In this document: positions 1 through 8,982 of the stretch, one piece after another
Numbering within the stretch: position 1 is the first letter of the stretch
How the letters are laid out: each line of letters opens with the position of its first letter
Source: an uncultured Pseudokineococcus sp.
GTDB taxonomy: Bacteria; Actinomycetota; Actinomycetes; Actinomycetales; Quadrisphaeraceae
Direction: 5' to 3'
DNA: 64,000 nucleotides
Assembly (NCBI RefSeq): GCF_947495735.1
Contig: NZ_CANMAA010000011.1
Coordinates: forward strand, 1-64,000
Program-made: the position numbers and the translations under genes
Notes under the pieces: model-generated
Databases searched by the model: none
Told to the model about the DNA's origin: nothing
The model's input: only the letters and a program-made list of their open reading frames with translations

Positions 1-68
1 CCGCCACAGCGCACTCGGAGGGCTCCCGCCCGTCAGCCGCCTGTCACCAACGTGATGGCCGGGTACAG

Positions 69-1853
69 CTAGAGCGCGACGGGCACCGCGTCGAGCACCC
101 GGGCGCCGGAGCGGTCGCCGGCCTCGCCGACCCCGGCGGGACGGCCTGGACCGCGGCCGTCGGGCAGCACGAACCGGGCGGTCGTCCCCCCGCCCGGCGA
201 GGCGTCCAGCCAGATCCGGCCGCCGTGCCGCTCGACGATGCGCCGGCACGTCGCCAGCCCGAGCCCGTGGCCGGCGCCGCTCGCGGGGTCGAGCCGCGTG
301 AAGACGTCGAAGACGCCCTCGCGCTGCTCGGGCGGCACACCCGTCCCGTTGTCGGCCACCGCGACCTCCCAGCCGTCCGCCGCGCGCGCGGCGGACACGA
401 CGACCTCGCAGGTGCGGTCGGCGCGGCGGTACCGGACGGCGTTCCCGAGGAGGTTCTGCAGCAGCTGGCGGACCAGCGTGGGATCGCACGACGTCGTGGG
501 CAGCGGCCCCGCCGTGATCCGCGCCCCGCTCTCCCCCACCGCGGTGGCGAGGTCGCCGACCGCCTGGTCGAGGAGCTCGCGCAGGTCGGTCGGCTCCGGC
601 CGGCAGCTGGCGCTGCCCGCCCGGGCGTGGTCCAGCAGGGCCGTGATGAGCGCCTGCATGCGTCCGGCCCCCCGCAGGCACGTCTGCACCCAGCCCCGCC
701 CCTGCTCGCCGAGCTGGTCGGCGTAGACGTCGCCGAGCAGCTCCACGTAGCCGGCGACGACGCCGAGCGGCGACGCGAGGTCGTGGCCCGCGACCGCCGC
801 GAAGTGCTCGAGGTCGGCGTTCGAGCGCTCGAGCTCGGCCACCAGCACCACCAGCTCCTGCTCGCGGCGCACGAGCTCGCCGTGCGCGTCCTGCAGCGCC
901 AGCCGCTGCGCCCGCTCGGCGGTGACGTCGGACATCGCGACGACGGCCCCGGAGCGCGCGCCGTCCGCCCGCACCAGCGCCCGGCCGGTCGAGACCACGT
1001 GGCGGGCGGGGAGCCCGGGGGGCGCGATCACCATCTCCGCACCCGACACCTCTCCGTGCTCGAGCGCCCGGTGGAGCGGGATGTCCTCGCGCCGGAGCGG
1101 GGTGGCGCCGTCGGGGCAGAAGAGGTCGTACCGCTCCGGGTGGTCGACCTGCTCCAGCGCCGGGTCGGCGTCCAGCCCGTGCCAGCCGAGGGCGGTGCGG
1201 TTGAAGAGGGTCACGCGGCCGTCGGGGTCCGCGGCGACGATGCCCACCTCGACGCTGTCGAGCACCGCCTGGATGAGCTCGGAGCGCTCCTCGGCCTCCC
1301 GGAGCGTCAGCTCGGCCAGGAGGCGCTGCTCCTCGGCGTGGGCGACCAGGTCCTCCTGGAGGCGGGCGCGCCGACGACCCTCGAGGAGCTGGACGACGAG
1401 CCGGGCGAGGTCCTCGAGCCGCGCGGCGACGTCGGACCGCACCCCGTCCTCCCCGGCGGCGAGGGGCTCTTCGCCGAAGGCGCAGACGGTCCCGACCACC
1501 GCGCCGTCGTCGGCGACGACCGGCACCGACACGTAGGCCCGCACGCGGCCGCGGGCGCCGGTGACCCACGGGCTCGACCGGAAGCGCGCGTCCTCGCGGG
1601 CGTCCGCCACCACCGCCGCCTCGCCGGACTCCACGACCGACGCGCACATCGACGACTCCCGCGGGGAGGACCCGAGCGGGCAGCCCACCGCGGCCACGCG
1701 GTGCTGGTGCGAGGGGTCCAGCAGGTGCACGGCCGCGGCCGGCAGCCCGGTCAGCGCGACGGCGAGCCGCGCGACGGCCGCCAGCTCCTCCTCCTGCGCG
1801 CCGCTCTCGAGCCCGTGGCGCCGCAGGACCGGCGGACGGCCGACGGCCGTCAC
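69..1853 (-). CDS. Soluble sensor histidine kinase, GAF-PAS-HisKA-HATPase
   Basis: A 594-residue cytosolic histidine kinase without membrane segments. An N-terminal GAF domain lies at about residues 30-160 and a PAS domain at about 190-315. The HisKA helix carries the phospho-acceptor His near residue 356 in AGHDLASPL. The ATPase has an N box (LLGNAVRY), G1 box (DNGTGVP) and G2 box (GHGLGLA). The GTG start overlaps the stop of the upstream kinase as GTGA, so translation is probably coupled. It is the last gene of a six-gene operon with two receiver-only regulators, which are its likely phosphoryl acceptors. The GAF ligand cannot be read from sequence. The family is certain; the signal and partner are inferred. 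Confidence 0.93.
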   Translation of the reverse strand: MTAVGRPPVLRRHGLESGAQEEELAAVARLAVALTGLPAAAVHLLDPSHQHRVAAVGCPLGSSPRESSMCASVVESGEAAVVADAREDARFRSSPWVTGARGRVRAYVSVPVVADDGAVVGTVCAFGEEPLAAGEDGVRSDVAARLEDLARLVVQLLEGRRRARLQEDLVAHAEEQRLLAELTLREAEERSELIQAVLDSVEVGIVAADPDGRVTLFNRTALGWHGLDADPALEQVDHPERYDLFCPDGATPLRREDIPLHRALEHGEVSGAEMVIAPPGLPARHVVSTGRALVRADGARSGAVVAMSDVTAERAQRLALQDAHGELVRREQELVVLVAELERSNADLEHFAAVAGHDLASPLGVVAGYVELLGDVYADQLGEQGRGWVQTCLRGAGRMQALITALLDHARAGSASCRPEPTDLRELLDQAVGDLATAVGESGARITAGPLPTTSCDPTLVRQLLQNLLGNAVRYRRADRTCEVVVSAARAADGWEVAVADNGTGVPPEQREGVFDVFTRLDPASGAGHGLGLATCRRIVERHGGRIWLDASPGGGTTARFVLPDGRGPGRPAGVGEAGDRSGARVLDAVPVAL

Positions 1854-3988
1854 GCGGCGCCTCCCCCGGCGGCCCGGGCGAGCCCCGGTCCGGGTCGGGC
1901 GGGCGCCGGCGCCGACCGGGCCCGCTGCCGCGGGAGGCGGACCGTGACGACGGTGCCGACGCCCTCCCGCGAGCGCAGGCGCAGGTCGCCGTCGTGGTGC
2001 TCCACGATGCTCCGGACGATGAGCAGGCCCAGCCCCGTGCCGGGGACGGCCGCGTCGACCGCGTTGGTCGCGCGGAAGAAGCGCCTGAAGAGGCGCTCCT
2101 GGTCGCGCTCGGGGATGCCCATCCCCGTGTCCTCGACCTCCACGACGACGTCGGCCGCGCGGGGGCGCACCGCGAGGCGGACGACGCCGCCGCGCGGGGT
2201 GAACTTCACGCCGTTGGTGAGCAGGTTGAGCAGCACCCGGTCCAGCTGCACCGGGTCGCCGGCCACGACGAGGCCCTCACCGGCGGCCGGCGGCGCGTCC
2301 ACGACCAGCTCCACCCCCGCGGCGTCGGCGGCGGGCTGCACCGACGCCACGGCCGCGCCGACGACCTCGTGCAGCAGGACGTCCCGGTAGGTCGCCCGGA
2401 AGGCGCCGGACTCGATCCGGGAGAGGGTCAGCAGGTCCTCGATGAGCGAGCGCAGGCGCTGGGTGTTGCGCTCGACCACGGCGAGCATCCGGTCCGCCTC
2501 GAGCGGGATCTCCCCGCCGTCGCCGTCGCGCAGGAGCTCGAGGTAGCCGGAGATGCTCGTGAGCGGGGTGCGCAGCTCGTGGGACACCGCGGACAGGAAG
2601 TCGGTCTTCGTCCGGTCCAGCTCGCGCAGCTGCTCGACCAGCTCCTCCTGCTGCCGGTACAGCCGCGCCAGCACGAGCGCGCGCCCGAGGTCGGCGGCGA
2701 CCGACCGGGTGAGGGCGACCTCCCCGTCGGTCCACCGGCGGGGACCGGAGTGCACGGCCACCGCCAGGGAGCCGAGAGCCGTCTCGCCGGCACCGACGGG
2801 GAGCACGAGCAGCGCCGTGGCGCCCGTCCCCGCGGCGAAGGCCCGCAGGTGGTCGGCGACGTCCTCCCCGCCGACGTCGCCCCGCCCGGCCGCGCCCTCG
2901 CGCAGGTCGGCCTCCAGGTCGTCGACGCGCACCGCGCCGCCGAGGTCGTGGAGCGACTGCAGCCAGCTGGCGACCCCCTGGCCCCGGAGCGCGGGGAGGA
3001 CGGGCGCCTCGAGCCCGGGCGTCGCCCACCGAGCCGTCGACGGGCCGAGGCCGGCGTCGTCCAGCAGCCGCACCCACGCCCGGTCGGCGGCGACTCCCCG
3101 GCCGAGGAGCGTCACCGCCCGGGTGAGCGACTCCTCGGCGTCCAGCTGGTCGCGGATGCGGCGACCGATCCCGGCGCCGAGCTCGGCCAGGCGCGCGGCC
3201 TCGGCGCGCTCGGCGCGCAGCCGGTCGGACTCGTCGGCGAGGTGGTTGACCGACCGCGCGACGGCGCGCACCTCGCACGGGCCCCGCCGGTCGTCGGACC
3301 GCGCGGCGTGGTCCCCGGCGGCGAGGCCGCCCAGGACGGTGACGACGTCGTCCAGGGGGCCGACGAGGCTGCCGCGGAGCCGTCGGGCGGCGACGAGCGA
3401 GACCCCCAGCGCGACGGCCAGCGCGAGCGCGCTGCCCACGAGCGCGGCGGTCCGGACGGCGGACGCGCGGGCCCGGGCGGCCGCGTCCCGGTCGGCCAGC
3501 AGGTCGTCCAGGCGCCCGCCGACCGCCCGGAAGCTGTCGAAGATCTCCTTGTTCCGCTGCGTGAGCTCGTCGGAGACCTCGACCTCGCCGGGCGCCATCG
3601 CCGCGACCGGATCCCCGTAGACGGCGAACCACCGGTCGGCGATGGCGACCTGCTCCTCCACGAGGGCGCGCTCGTCCGGCCGCGCGAGCGCCAGGGCCCG
3701 CTCCACGTGCTGCGGGAACGCGGCGCGCCCCTCCTCGTAGGGCTCGAGGAACGACCGCTGCTGCGCGAGCCGGTACCCGCGGACGCCGGTCTCCGCGTTC
3801 GCCATCTCGAGGAGCATCGCGGTGCTGGACGCCTCCATCAGCTGCAGGCGCTCCTCCTGGTCGTGGGCGCGCCCCGTCGCGACCAGCCCGCCGACGCCGG
3901 CGCCGCCGACGAGCACGAGGACGGCGACGAGGACCAGGAAGGTCCGGGCCAGGCGTCGGGAGAGGGACGGCTCCTCCACGGCGGTCAC
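1850..3988 (-). CDS. Membrane sensor histidine kinase, CHASE3-HAMP-GAF-HisKA-HATPase
   Basis: A 712-residue kinase starting at a GTG that overlaps the glycosyltransferase stop (GTGA). TM1 at about residues 13-35 is followed by an extracytoplasmic CHASE3-type sensor with the family signature NAETGVRGYRL and a downstream FLEPY. TM2 is near 185-207, then a HAMP linker and a GAF domain. The HisKA motif SHELRTPL has its His near residue 470. The HATPase shows NLLTNGVKF, EDTGMGIP and GTGLGLLIV. Two kinases, one membrane-bound and one soluble, in one operon suggest that external and internal cues feed the same receivers. The reading frame continues upstream inside the glycosyltransferase gene, but that extension looks like out-of-frame noise, so the GTG at 3988 is preferred. 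Confidence 0.92.
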   Translation of the reverse strand: MTAVEEPSLSRRLARTFLVLVAVLVLVGGAGVGGLVATGRAHDQEERLQLMEASSTAMLLEMANAETGVRGYRLAQQRSFLEPYEEGRAAFPQHVERALALARPDERALVEEQVAIADRWFAVYGDPVAAMAPGEVEVSDELTQRNKEIFDSFRAVGGRLDDLLADRDAAARARASAVRTAALVGSALALAVALGVSLVAARRLRGSLVGPLDDVVTVLGGLAAGDHAARSDDRRGPCEVRAVARSVNHLADESDRLRAERAEAARLAELGAGIGRRIRDQLDAEESLTRAVTLLGRGVAADRAWVRLLDDAGLGPSTARWATPGLEAPVLPALRGQGVASWLQSLHDLGGAVRVDDLEADLREGAAGRGDVGGEDVADHLRAFAAGTGATALLVLPVGAGETALGSLAVAVHSGPRRWTDGEVALTRSVAADLGRALVLARLYRQQEELVEQLRELDRTKTDFLSAVSHELRTPLTSISGYLELLRDGDGGEIPLEADRMLAVVERNTQRLRSLIEDLLTLSRIESGAFRATYRDVLLHEVVGAAVASVQPAADAAGVELVVDAPPAAGEGLVVAGDPVQLDRVLLNLLTNGVKFTPRGGVVRLAVRPRAADVVVEVEDTGMGIPERDQERLFRRFFRATNAVDAAVPGTGLGLLIVRSIVEHHDGDLRLRSREGVGTVVTVRLPRQRARSAPAPARPGPGLARAAGGGAA

Positions 3989-5475
3989 GCCGCGCCGCCC
4001 GCGCGCCGGGCGCCGGCCGGCAGCACCGCCGCGGCGTCCCCGAACCCGGTGCGGGTCATGACGCCCCACACCTGCTCGGTGCCCCGCAGCGCCGCCAGGA
4101 GCCCCTGGAGCCGCCACAGCGCCGTGAGCTGGCGGTACCCGACGTTCTCCAGGACGCAGACGACGAGGGCGGTGGCGAGGTCGCGCCACCGGCCGTAGCG
4201 GTGGAAGGAGAACTCCTCCACGGCCAGGGCCGCCACGGAGACGAAGATCCCGTAGCCGTAGGCGACGAGCGTGAAGCGCAGCACCTCGTCGCCGCCCACG
4301 GCCCCCAGCGCCAGACCGAGGGCGACGACGACGAGGCCGCCCAGCTCGAGCACCGGCGCGGCCAGCTCGAAGACGACGAACCAGGGCAGCGCCACGAGGC
4401 CGATCCGCCCGTAGCGCGGGTTGCCGATCATGTCGCGGTGCCGGTGCAGCACCTCCCACAGGCCGCGGTGCCAGCGACGGCGCTGGCTCGCGAGCACGGA
4501 CCGCGTGGACGGCACCTCGGTCCAGGAGACGGGCTCGGCGACCTGCACGACCCGGTAGTCCCGGCCGGCGTCGCGCATCGCCCGGTGGACCTTCACGCAG
4601 AGCTCGAAGTCCTCGCCGATGCAGTCGGGGTCGAGGCCGCCGACCGAGACCACGACGTCGCGCCGGAAGACGCCGAAGGCCCCCGAGATGAGGACGAGCG
4701 CCCCCGCCCGCGACCACCCGGCGCGCCCGAGCAGGAACGCGCGCAGGTACTCCACCACCTGGGTGCGGGCGAGCCAGCCGGGCGGCATCCGCGTCTCCAC
4801 GACGCGGCCGGCGACGACGCGGCAGCCGTTCACGGCGCGGACGACCCCGCCCGAGGCGACGACCCGCTCGGGGTCGTCGGCGAAGGGCTTGGTCACGGTC
4901 AGCAGGGCGTCGGGGTCCAGGATCGAGTCGGCGTCGACGAAGCAGACGATCCCGTGGCGGGCGACGTTCACGCCGACGTTGAGGGCGTCCGAGCGCCCGG
5001 CGTTCTCCTTGCGCACGACGACGAGCGAGGTGCGGCCGTCGCGCGGCACGTGCACCGACAGGACCCGCCCCCGGGTCGGGAGGTCCTGCGGGACGACGCG
5101 GGGCACCTCGACGAGGTCGTGCGCCTCCTCGAGGCGCGCGAACGTGGCGTCCCGGGACCCGTCGTCGACGACGACGACCTCGTGCGCGGGGTAGCGCAGG
5201 CCGAGCATCGCGTCGACCGCGGTCACGATCCCCGCCTCCTCGTCGTGCGCGGGCACGAGCACGGACACGGCCGGCGTCAGGGGGGACGCGCAGGCCTCGT
5301 CGTGGCCGGCGAAGGGGACGCGGCGCAGGTGGCGGGTGAGCTCCACGGCGGCCAGGGCGATGAGCAGGAGGTAGCTGGTGTTGACGAGCAGGAAGTACGC
5401 CAGCACGGGCCACTGCGTGACCTCGAAGAAGACCTCGAGGGCCTCGCGCGGCAGCTCGGGCGCGACGGGGGTCAT
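3985..5475 (-). CDS. Family 2 glycosyltransferase, membrane polysaccharide synthase type
   Basis: A 496-residue processive-type GT2 enzyme of the cellulose/hyaluronan/poly-GlcNAc synthase class. One N-terminal TM segment (about 20-45) precedes a cytosolic GT-A domain. That domain has VLVPAHDEE near 78, the nucleotide-binding DDGS, the DADS metal motif near 182, GEDFEL near 288 and the QRRRW acceptor/processivity motif near 332. Several hydrophobic segments follow. Such enzymes polymerise a sugar from UDP-sugar on the inner face of the membrane and may translocate the chain. No PilZ domain is visible. The ATG overlaps the HEAT gene stop (ATGA). Position between the HEAT protein and the kinases suggests phosphorelay control. 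The sugar and polymer are unknown. Confidence 0.92.
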   Translation of the reverse strand: MTPVAPELPREALEVFFEVTQWPVLAYFLLVNTSYLLLIALAAVELTRHLRRVPFAGHDEACASPLTPAVSVLVPAHDEEAGIVTAVDAMLGLRYPAHEVVVVDDGSRDATFARLEEAHDLVEVPRVVPQDLPTRGRVLSVHVPRDGRTSLVVVRKENAGRSDALNVGVNVARHGIVCFVDADSILDPDALLTVTKPFADDPERVVASGGVVRAVNGCRVVAGRVVETRMPPGWLARTQVVEYLRAFLLGRAGWSRAGALVLISGAFGVFRRDVVVSVGGLDPDCIGEDFELCVKVHRAMRDAGRDYRVVQVAEPVSWTEVPSTRSVLASQRRRWHRGLWEVLHRHRDMIGNPRYGRIGLVALPWFVVFELAAPVLELGGLVVVALGLALGAVGGDEVLRFTLVAYGYGIFVSVAALAVEEFSFHRYGRWRDLATALVVCVLENVGYRQLTALWRLQGLLAALRGTEQVWGVMTRTGFGDAAAVLPAGARRAGGAA

Positions 5476-6788
5476 GCGCCGTCCCCGACCAGGCGCGCCG
5501 GCGCGACGGCGCGCGCCCGGGACGGCCTGCGCTGCGCGGGCACGACCTCCCGCAGCTGCGCCATCACGAGGGCCTCGCGCGCCCGGGCGCGGACGAGCGG
5601 GCCGCCGGGGGCGGCGTCCTCCGGGGCGTCGGCGGCGGCGGCGTCCGGGACGGCGTCGACGGCGTCGTCCGGGGCGGCCGCGGCCTCCGGGGCGCCCGGG
5701 TCGGCCGCCTCGTGCAGGGCCGTGCGCCCCGGTCCGCCGAGGCCCACGAGGGCCGGCCCGGCGAGCGCGGCCACCCGGCCGTCGTCGTCGGCGAGCAGGC
5801 CCGCGAGGACCGGGACGGCGCGCGGGTCGCCGAGCTCCCCGAGCGCCCGGACGGCGCAGGTCCGCACCGCGCCGGGCGCGGGCGGGGCGCTCGCGGCGAC
5901 GAGGTCCGGCAGCGCGGAGGGCATGCCCAGGCGCCCCAGCGCGGTCGCGGCGCGGGCGCGGACCTCGGGCGACGCGTCGCCGCGCAGGCGCTCGCGCAGC
6001 GCGGCGACGGAGCCGACCGCGCCCACCCGGCCGAGGATCTCGCAGGCCGTGGCGCGCACCGCCGCCGAGTCGTCGACGAGGGCGGCGGTGAGGTGGCCCG
6101 CCGCGGCGGGCCCGAGGCGCAGGAGCGCGTGGGCGAGGACCTGCGGGGGCACGCCGCCCCGTCCCCGCGGCTCGCGCAGCGCGGAGAGCAGCGGCGCGGC
6201 CGCTTCGGCGGCGCCGATCCGGCCCAGGGCCCGGGCCGCCACGAGGCGCACCTCGCCGGCGCGGTCGGCCGTGAGCAGCTCGACGAGCGCGGGGACCGAG
6301 GTCGCGTCGCCCGCGGCGCCGACCAGCTCTGCGGCCCGCGCGCGCTCGACCGCGCCGCGGCGGTGCAGGTCGGCGCGCGCGCGGGCCAGGACGCCGCGGT
6401 CCTCCAGCAGGCCCACGACCTCGGCGCGCGAGTCGCCGCGGACCTTGGACAGCAGCGCGACGACGGCGGGCTCGACCGAGCGCCACACCGGCGGGGCCAG
6501 CGCGGTCAGCCGCGAGGCGGCGTCCGCCTGCTCGTCGGGCTCGCCCGCCACCAGCTCCAGGAGCAGGGGACGCAGCGGCTCCGTCGCCCGCCGGACCCGC
6601 TCGGCCCGTCGGCGGCGCGCCGCGCGCCGGGCGGCGATCCCGCCGACGAGCAGGAGGACCACCGCGGCGAGGACCAGGAGCGCCCAGGGCAGGGCGGACG
6701 GGAGGGACGCGGGGAGGGCGGTCGGGAGGGCGGTCGGCAGCGCCGCGAGGACGAGCGCGCGCGCCACCACCCCGGCGGCGGAGGTCAC
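5472..6788 (-). CDS. Membrane-anchored HEAT-repeat protein
   Basis: A 438-residue protein with an N-terminal hydrophobic anchor (about 30-52) preceded by an unusual LPTALPTALPASLP run. The body (about 75-370) consists of HEAT/PBS-lyase-type helical repeats, recognisable by recurring VRAxAAxALGRLG-like units such as EVRLVAARALGRIG and EVRARAATALGRLG. The C-terminus is Ala/Asp/Pro-rich and ends basic. HEAT solenoids are protein-docking surfaces. Its place between the CheY-like receiver and the glycosyltransferase, with 4-base overlaps on both sides, suggests an adaptor linking phosphorylation state to the synthase. This role is inferred. The start is GTG, overlapping the receiver stop. Confidence 0.85.
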   Translation of the reverse strand: MTSAAGVVARALVLAALPTALPTALPASLPSALPWALLVLAAVVLLLVGGIAARRAARRRRAERVRRATEPLRPLLLELVAGEPDEQADAASRLTALAPPVWRSVEPAVVALLSKVRGDSRAEVVGLLEDRGVLARARADLHRRGAVERARAAELVGAAGDATSVPALVELLTADRAGEVRLVAARALGRIGAAEAAAPLLSALREPRGRGGVPPQVLAHALLRLGPAAAGHLTAALVDDSAAVRATACEILGRVGAVGSVAALRERLRGDASPEVRARAATALGRLGMPSALPDLVAASAPPAPGAVRTCAVRALGELGDPRAVPVLAGLLADDDGRVAALAGPALVGLGGPGRTALHEAADPGAPEAAAAPDDAVDAVPDAAAADAPEDAAPGGPLVRARAREALVMAQLREVVPAQRRPSRARAVAPARLVGDGA

Positions 6789-7159
6789 GAGGCGGTGCGC
6801 GCGAGCACGGCCTGGACGCGGCTCACCAGCTCGCGCGGGCTGAACGGCTTGACGACGTAGTCGTCCGCCCCCGTCGCGAAGCCCGTGGCGACGTCCTGCT
6901 CCTGGGCCTTCGCCGTCAGCATGATGACCGGCAGGGCCGCCGTCGCCTCGTCCCGGCGCAGCTGCGAGCAGACGTCGAGGCCGGACAGGCCCGGCATCAT
7001 CAGGTCGAGGATGGCGAGGTCGGGCTCCTGCGCGCGGGCCGTCTCCAGCGCCGCGGCGCCGTCGCCGACCGCGAGCACGTCGTACCCCGCCTGGCCGAGC
7101 TTGAAGGCGACGAGCTCGCGGATGTCGCTGTCGTCGTCGGCGACGAGGACGGTGGTCAC
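6785..7159 (-). CDS. Single-domain CheY-like response regulator
   Basis: A 124-residue stand-alone receiver. The acidic pocket is VADDDSD at residues 6-12, the phospho-acceptor Asp is in ILDLMMPG near residue 51, the switch Thr is in MLTAKA, and the conserved Lys is in VVKPF. There is no output domain, so signalling must go through protein contact, most plausibly with the HEAT protein that overlaps it by four bases. The GTG start sits in the first copy of a short tandem repeat that also carries an AGGAG-like ribosome-binding site. The operon kinases are the likely phosphate donors. Confidence 0.93.
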   Translation of the reverse strand: MTTVLVADDDSDIRELVAFKLGQAGYDVLAVGDGAAALETARAQEPDLAILDLMMPGLSGLDVCSQLRRDEATAALPVIMLTAKAQEQDVATGFATGADDYVVKPFSPRELVSRVQAVLARTAS

Positions 7160-7216
7160 GGGCGGGCTCCTGGGGTCACGGGGCGGGCTCCGGGGGTCAC
7201 GGGCGGGCGGCGGGGG
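7155..7216. repeat. 20/21-bp tandem repeat carrying stop, RBS and start signals
   Basis: Three consecutive copies begin GTCACGGG at 7155, 7175 and 7196. On the minus strand each reads as a CCGTGAC end with a GGAG-like element in between. One copy contains the TGA of the upstream receiver gene and another the GTG start of the downstream one. The array probably arose by duplication of the original GTGA junction. Confidence 0.75.
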
Positions 7217-7682
7217 GCGTGGACGAGCGCGGCAGCGGGACGGGCGCCCCGGTGGCGGAGACGGGGTCGGGGCGGCGGGAGCGCCGCGGGACGCCCGCGA
7301 GCAGGCGCTCGACGTCGCGGCGGGAGAACGGCTTGGGCAGGAGGTCGTCGAAGTCGACGTCCTGGAGGTCCTCGCCCTCGAGCACCGTGGTGACGACGAC
7401 GACGCACCCGCTCGTCTCCGCGCGGCGGCGCAGCTGGCGGACGACCTCGCGCCCGTCCATCCCGGGCAGGCAGATGTCGACGAGCGCGAGCTGCGGGCCG
7501 AGGACGAGCGCCAGCGCGACGCCGTCCTCCCCGGTCGCGGCGCGGTGGCAGACCCACTCCAGGCGCCGCAGGTGCGAGGCGAGCAGCGCCGCCACGTCGT
7601 CGTCGTCCTCCACGACCAGCGCCACCGGGCGGGAGCCGGCGGCGTCGAGGTCGCCGGGGGCGACGGGGGCGGGGGTGGTCAC
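7197..7682 (-). CDS. Receiver-domain response regulator
   Basis: A receiver-only regulator of 161 residues if it starts at the GTG at 7682; in-frame starts further upstream exist but add non-conserved sequence. The acidic cluster is VVEDDDD, the acceptor Asp lies in LVDICLPGMDG near residue 66, TT is at the switch position and Lys is in LPKPF near 114. About 35 extra C-terminal residues are Pro/Arg-rich and show no DNA-binding fold. It is the first gene of the phosphorelay-glycosyltransferase operon and is divergent from the zinc alcohol dehydrogenase. With the second receiver, two kinases and no HPt visible, the wiring order is open. Confidence 0.85.
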   Translation of the reverse strand: MTTPAPVAPGDLDAAGSRPVALVVEDDDDVAALLASHLRRLEWVCHRAATGEDGVALALVLGPQLALVDICLPGMDGREVVRQLRRRAETSGCVVVVTTVLEGEDLQDVDFDDLLPKPFSRRDVERLLAGVPRRSRRPDPVSATGAPVPLPRSSTPPAARP

Positions 7683-7789
7683 GCGGTGTGCATCGGCACG
7701 GGGGCGCCGGGCTTGACCGTCTTCGTCGCTCCTCGGTTCGCGGCGCCCCCCGCGCGCCACCACGATCGCTGCATGACGGGAACCCACGC

Positions 7790-8971
7790 ATGAAGGCCGT
7801 GACCTGGCACGGGAAGCGCGACGTCCGGGTGGAGGAGGTCCCGGACCCGACGATCCAGGAGCCGACGGACGCCGTCATCCGCGTGACGACGACGAACATC
7901 TGCGGCTCGGACCTGCACCTCTACGAGCCGCTGGGCGCCTTCATGGGCTCGGGGGACGTGCTGGGGCACGAGGCCATGGGCGTCGTCGAGGCGGTGGGCT
8001 CGCAGACCGGGGACCTGCGCGTCGGGGACCGGGTCTCCATCCCCTTCCAGATCTCCTGCGGGCGCTGCTGGATGTGCGACCGCGGGCTCTACACCCAGTG
8101 CGAGACGACGCAGGTGCGCGAGCAGGGCACCGGCGCGGCGCTGTTCGGCTTCTCCAAGCTCTACGGCGAGGTGCCCGGCGGCCAGGCGGAGTACCTGCGC
8201 GTGCCGCAGGCCCAGTTCACGCACATCAAGCTGCCCGAGGGGCCGGCGGACGACCGCTTCGCCTACCTCTCGGACATCCTGCCCACCGCGTGGCAGGGCG
8301 TGGAGTACGCCTCGGTGCCCGACGGCGGCACCCTCGTGGTGCTCGGCCTCGGCCCGGTCGGCGACTTCGCCGCCCGCATCGGCGCGCACAAGGGCTACCG
8401 GGTCATCGGCGTCGACGTCGTCCCCGAGCGCCTCGAGCGCCTGCGCGCCCGGGGCGTCGAGGTCGTGGACCTCGGCGAGCACGAGGACGACCTCGGGGAC
8501 GTGCTGCGCGAGATGACCGACGGCCGCGGCCCCGACTCGGTGGTCGACGCCGTGGGCATGGAGGCGCACGCCTCCCCCGCCACGACCGGCGTCCAGAAGG
8601 TCGCCGGGCTGCTGCCGAGGGCCGTGGCGGCGCCGATCATGAAGACCGCCGGCGTGGACCGGCTGAAGGCGCTGCACACCGCGATCGACGTCGTCCGCCG
8701 CGGCGGCACCGTCTCGGTCTCCGGCGTCTACAGCGGCGCCGCCGACCCGATGCCGCTGGTCACGATGTTCGACAAGCAGATCCAGCTGCGCATGGGCCAG
8801 TGCAACGTCAAGCGGTGGGTCGACGACCTCATGCCGCTGCTGACCGACGAGGACCCGCTCGGCGTGGACACCTTCGCCACGCACCGGGTCCCGCTCGACC
8901 AGGCGCCGGAGATGTACCGCACCTTCGCCGAGAAGGCGGACGGCTGCGTCAAGGTCCAGCTCAAGCCCTGA
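7790..8971 (+). CDS. Zinc-dependent alcohol dehydrogenase, formaldehyde dehydrogenase-like
   Basis: A 393-residue medium-chain dehydrogenase. The catalytic zinc ligands are Cys38 (NICGSDLH) and His60 followed by Glu (GHEAMG). The structural zinc lobe is the four-Cys segment CGRCWMC...C near 95-109. The Rossmann motif is LGLGPVGDFA. Length and layout match the S-(hydroxymethyl)glutathione/formaldehyde dehydrogenase-like branch found in many actinobacteria; the substrate cannot be fixed from sequence. An earlier in-frame start would add poorly conserved residues, so the ATG is preferred. It is monocistronic, divergent from the receiver operon, and followed by a strong terminator-like hairpin. 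Confidence 0.9.
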   Translation: MKAVTWHGKRDVRVEEVPDPTIQEPTDAVIRVTTTNICGSDLHLYEPLGAFMGSGDVLGHEAMGVVEAVGSQTGDLRVGDRVSIPFQISCGRCWMCDRGLYTQCETTQVREQGTGAALFGFSKLYGEVPGGQAEYLRVPQAQFTHIKLPEGPADDRFAYLSDILPTAWQGVEYASVPDGGTLVVLGLGPVGDFAARIGAHKGYRVIGVDVVPERLERLRARGVEVVDLGEHEDDLGDVLREMTDGRGPDSVVDAVGMEAHASPATTGVQKVAGLLPRAVAAPIMKTAGVDRLKALHTAIDVVRRGGTVSVSGVYSGAADPMPLVTMFDKQIQLRMGQCNVKRWVDDLMPLLTDEDPLGVDTFATHRVPLDQAPEMYRTFAEKADGCVKVQLKP

Positions 8972-8982
8972 GGCCGGTGGGG

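Noticed and set aside
225-2390. Long open frame on the strand opposite the first histidine kinase
   Set aside because: It has no motif, is Arg/His/Gly/Val-rich and mirrors the kinase codons; typical shadow frame of GC-rich DNA.
7713-7740. TTGACC as a -35 box for the alcohol dehydrogenase
   Set aside because: No acceptable -10 box at 16-19 bp spacing.
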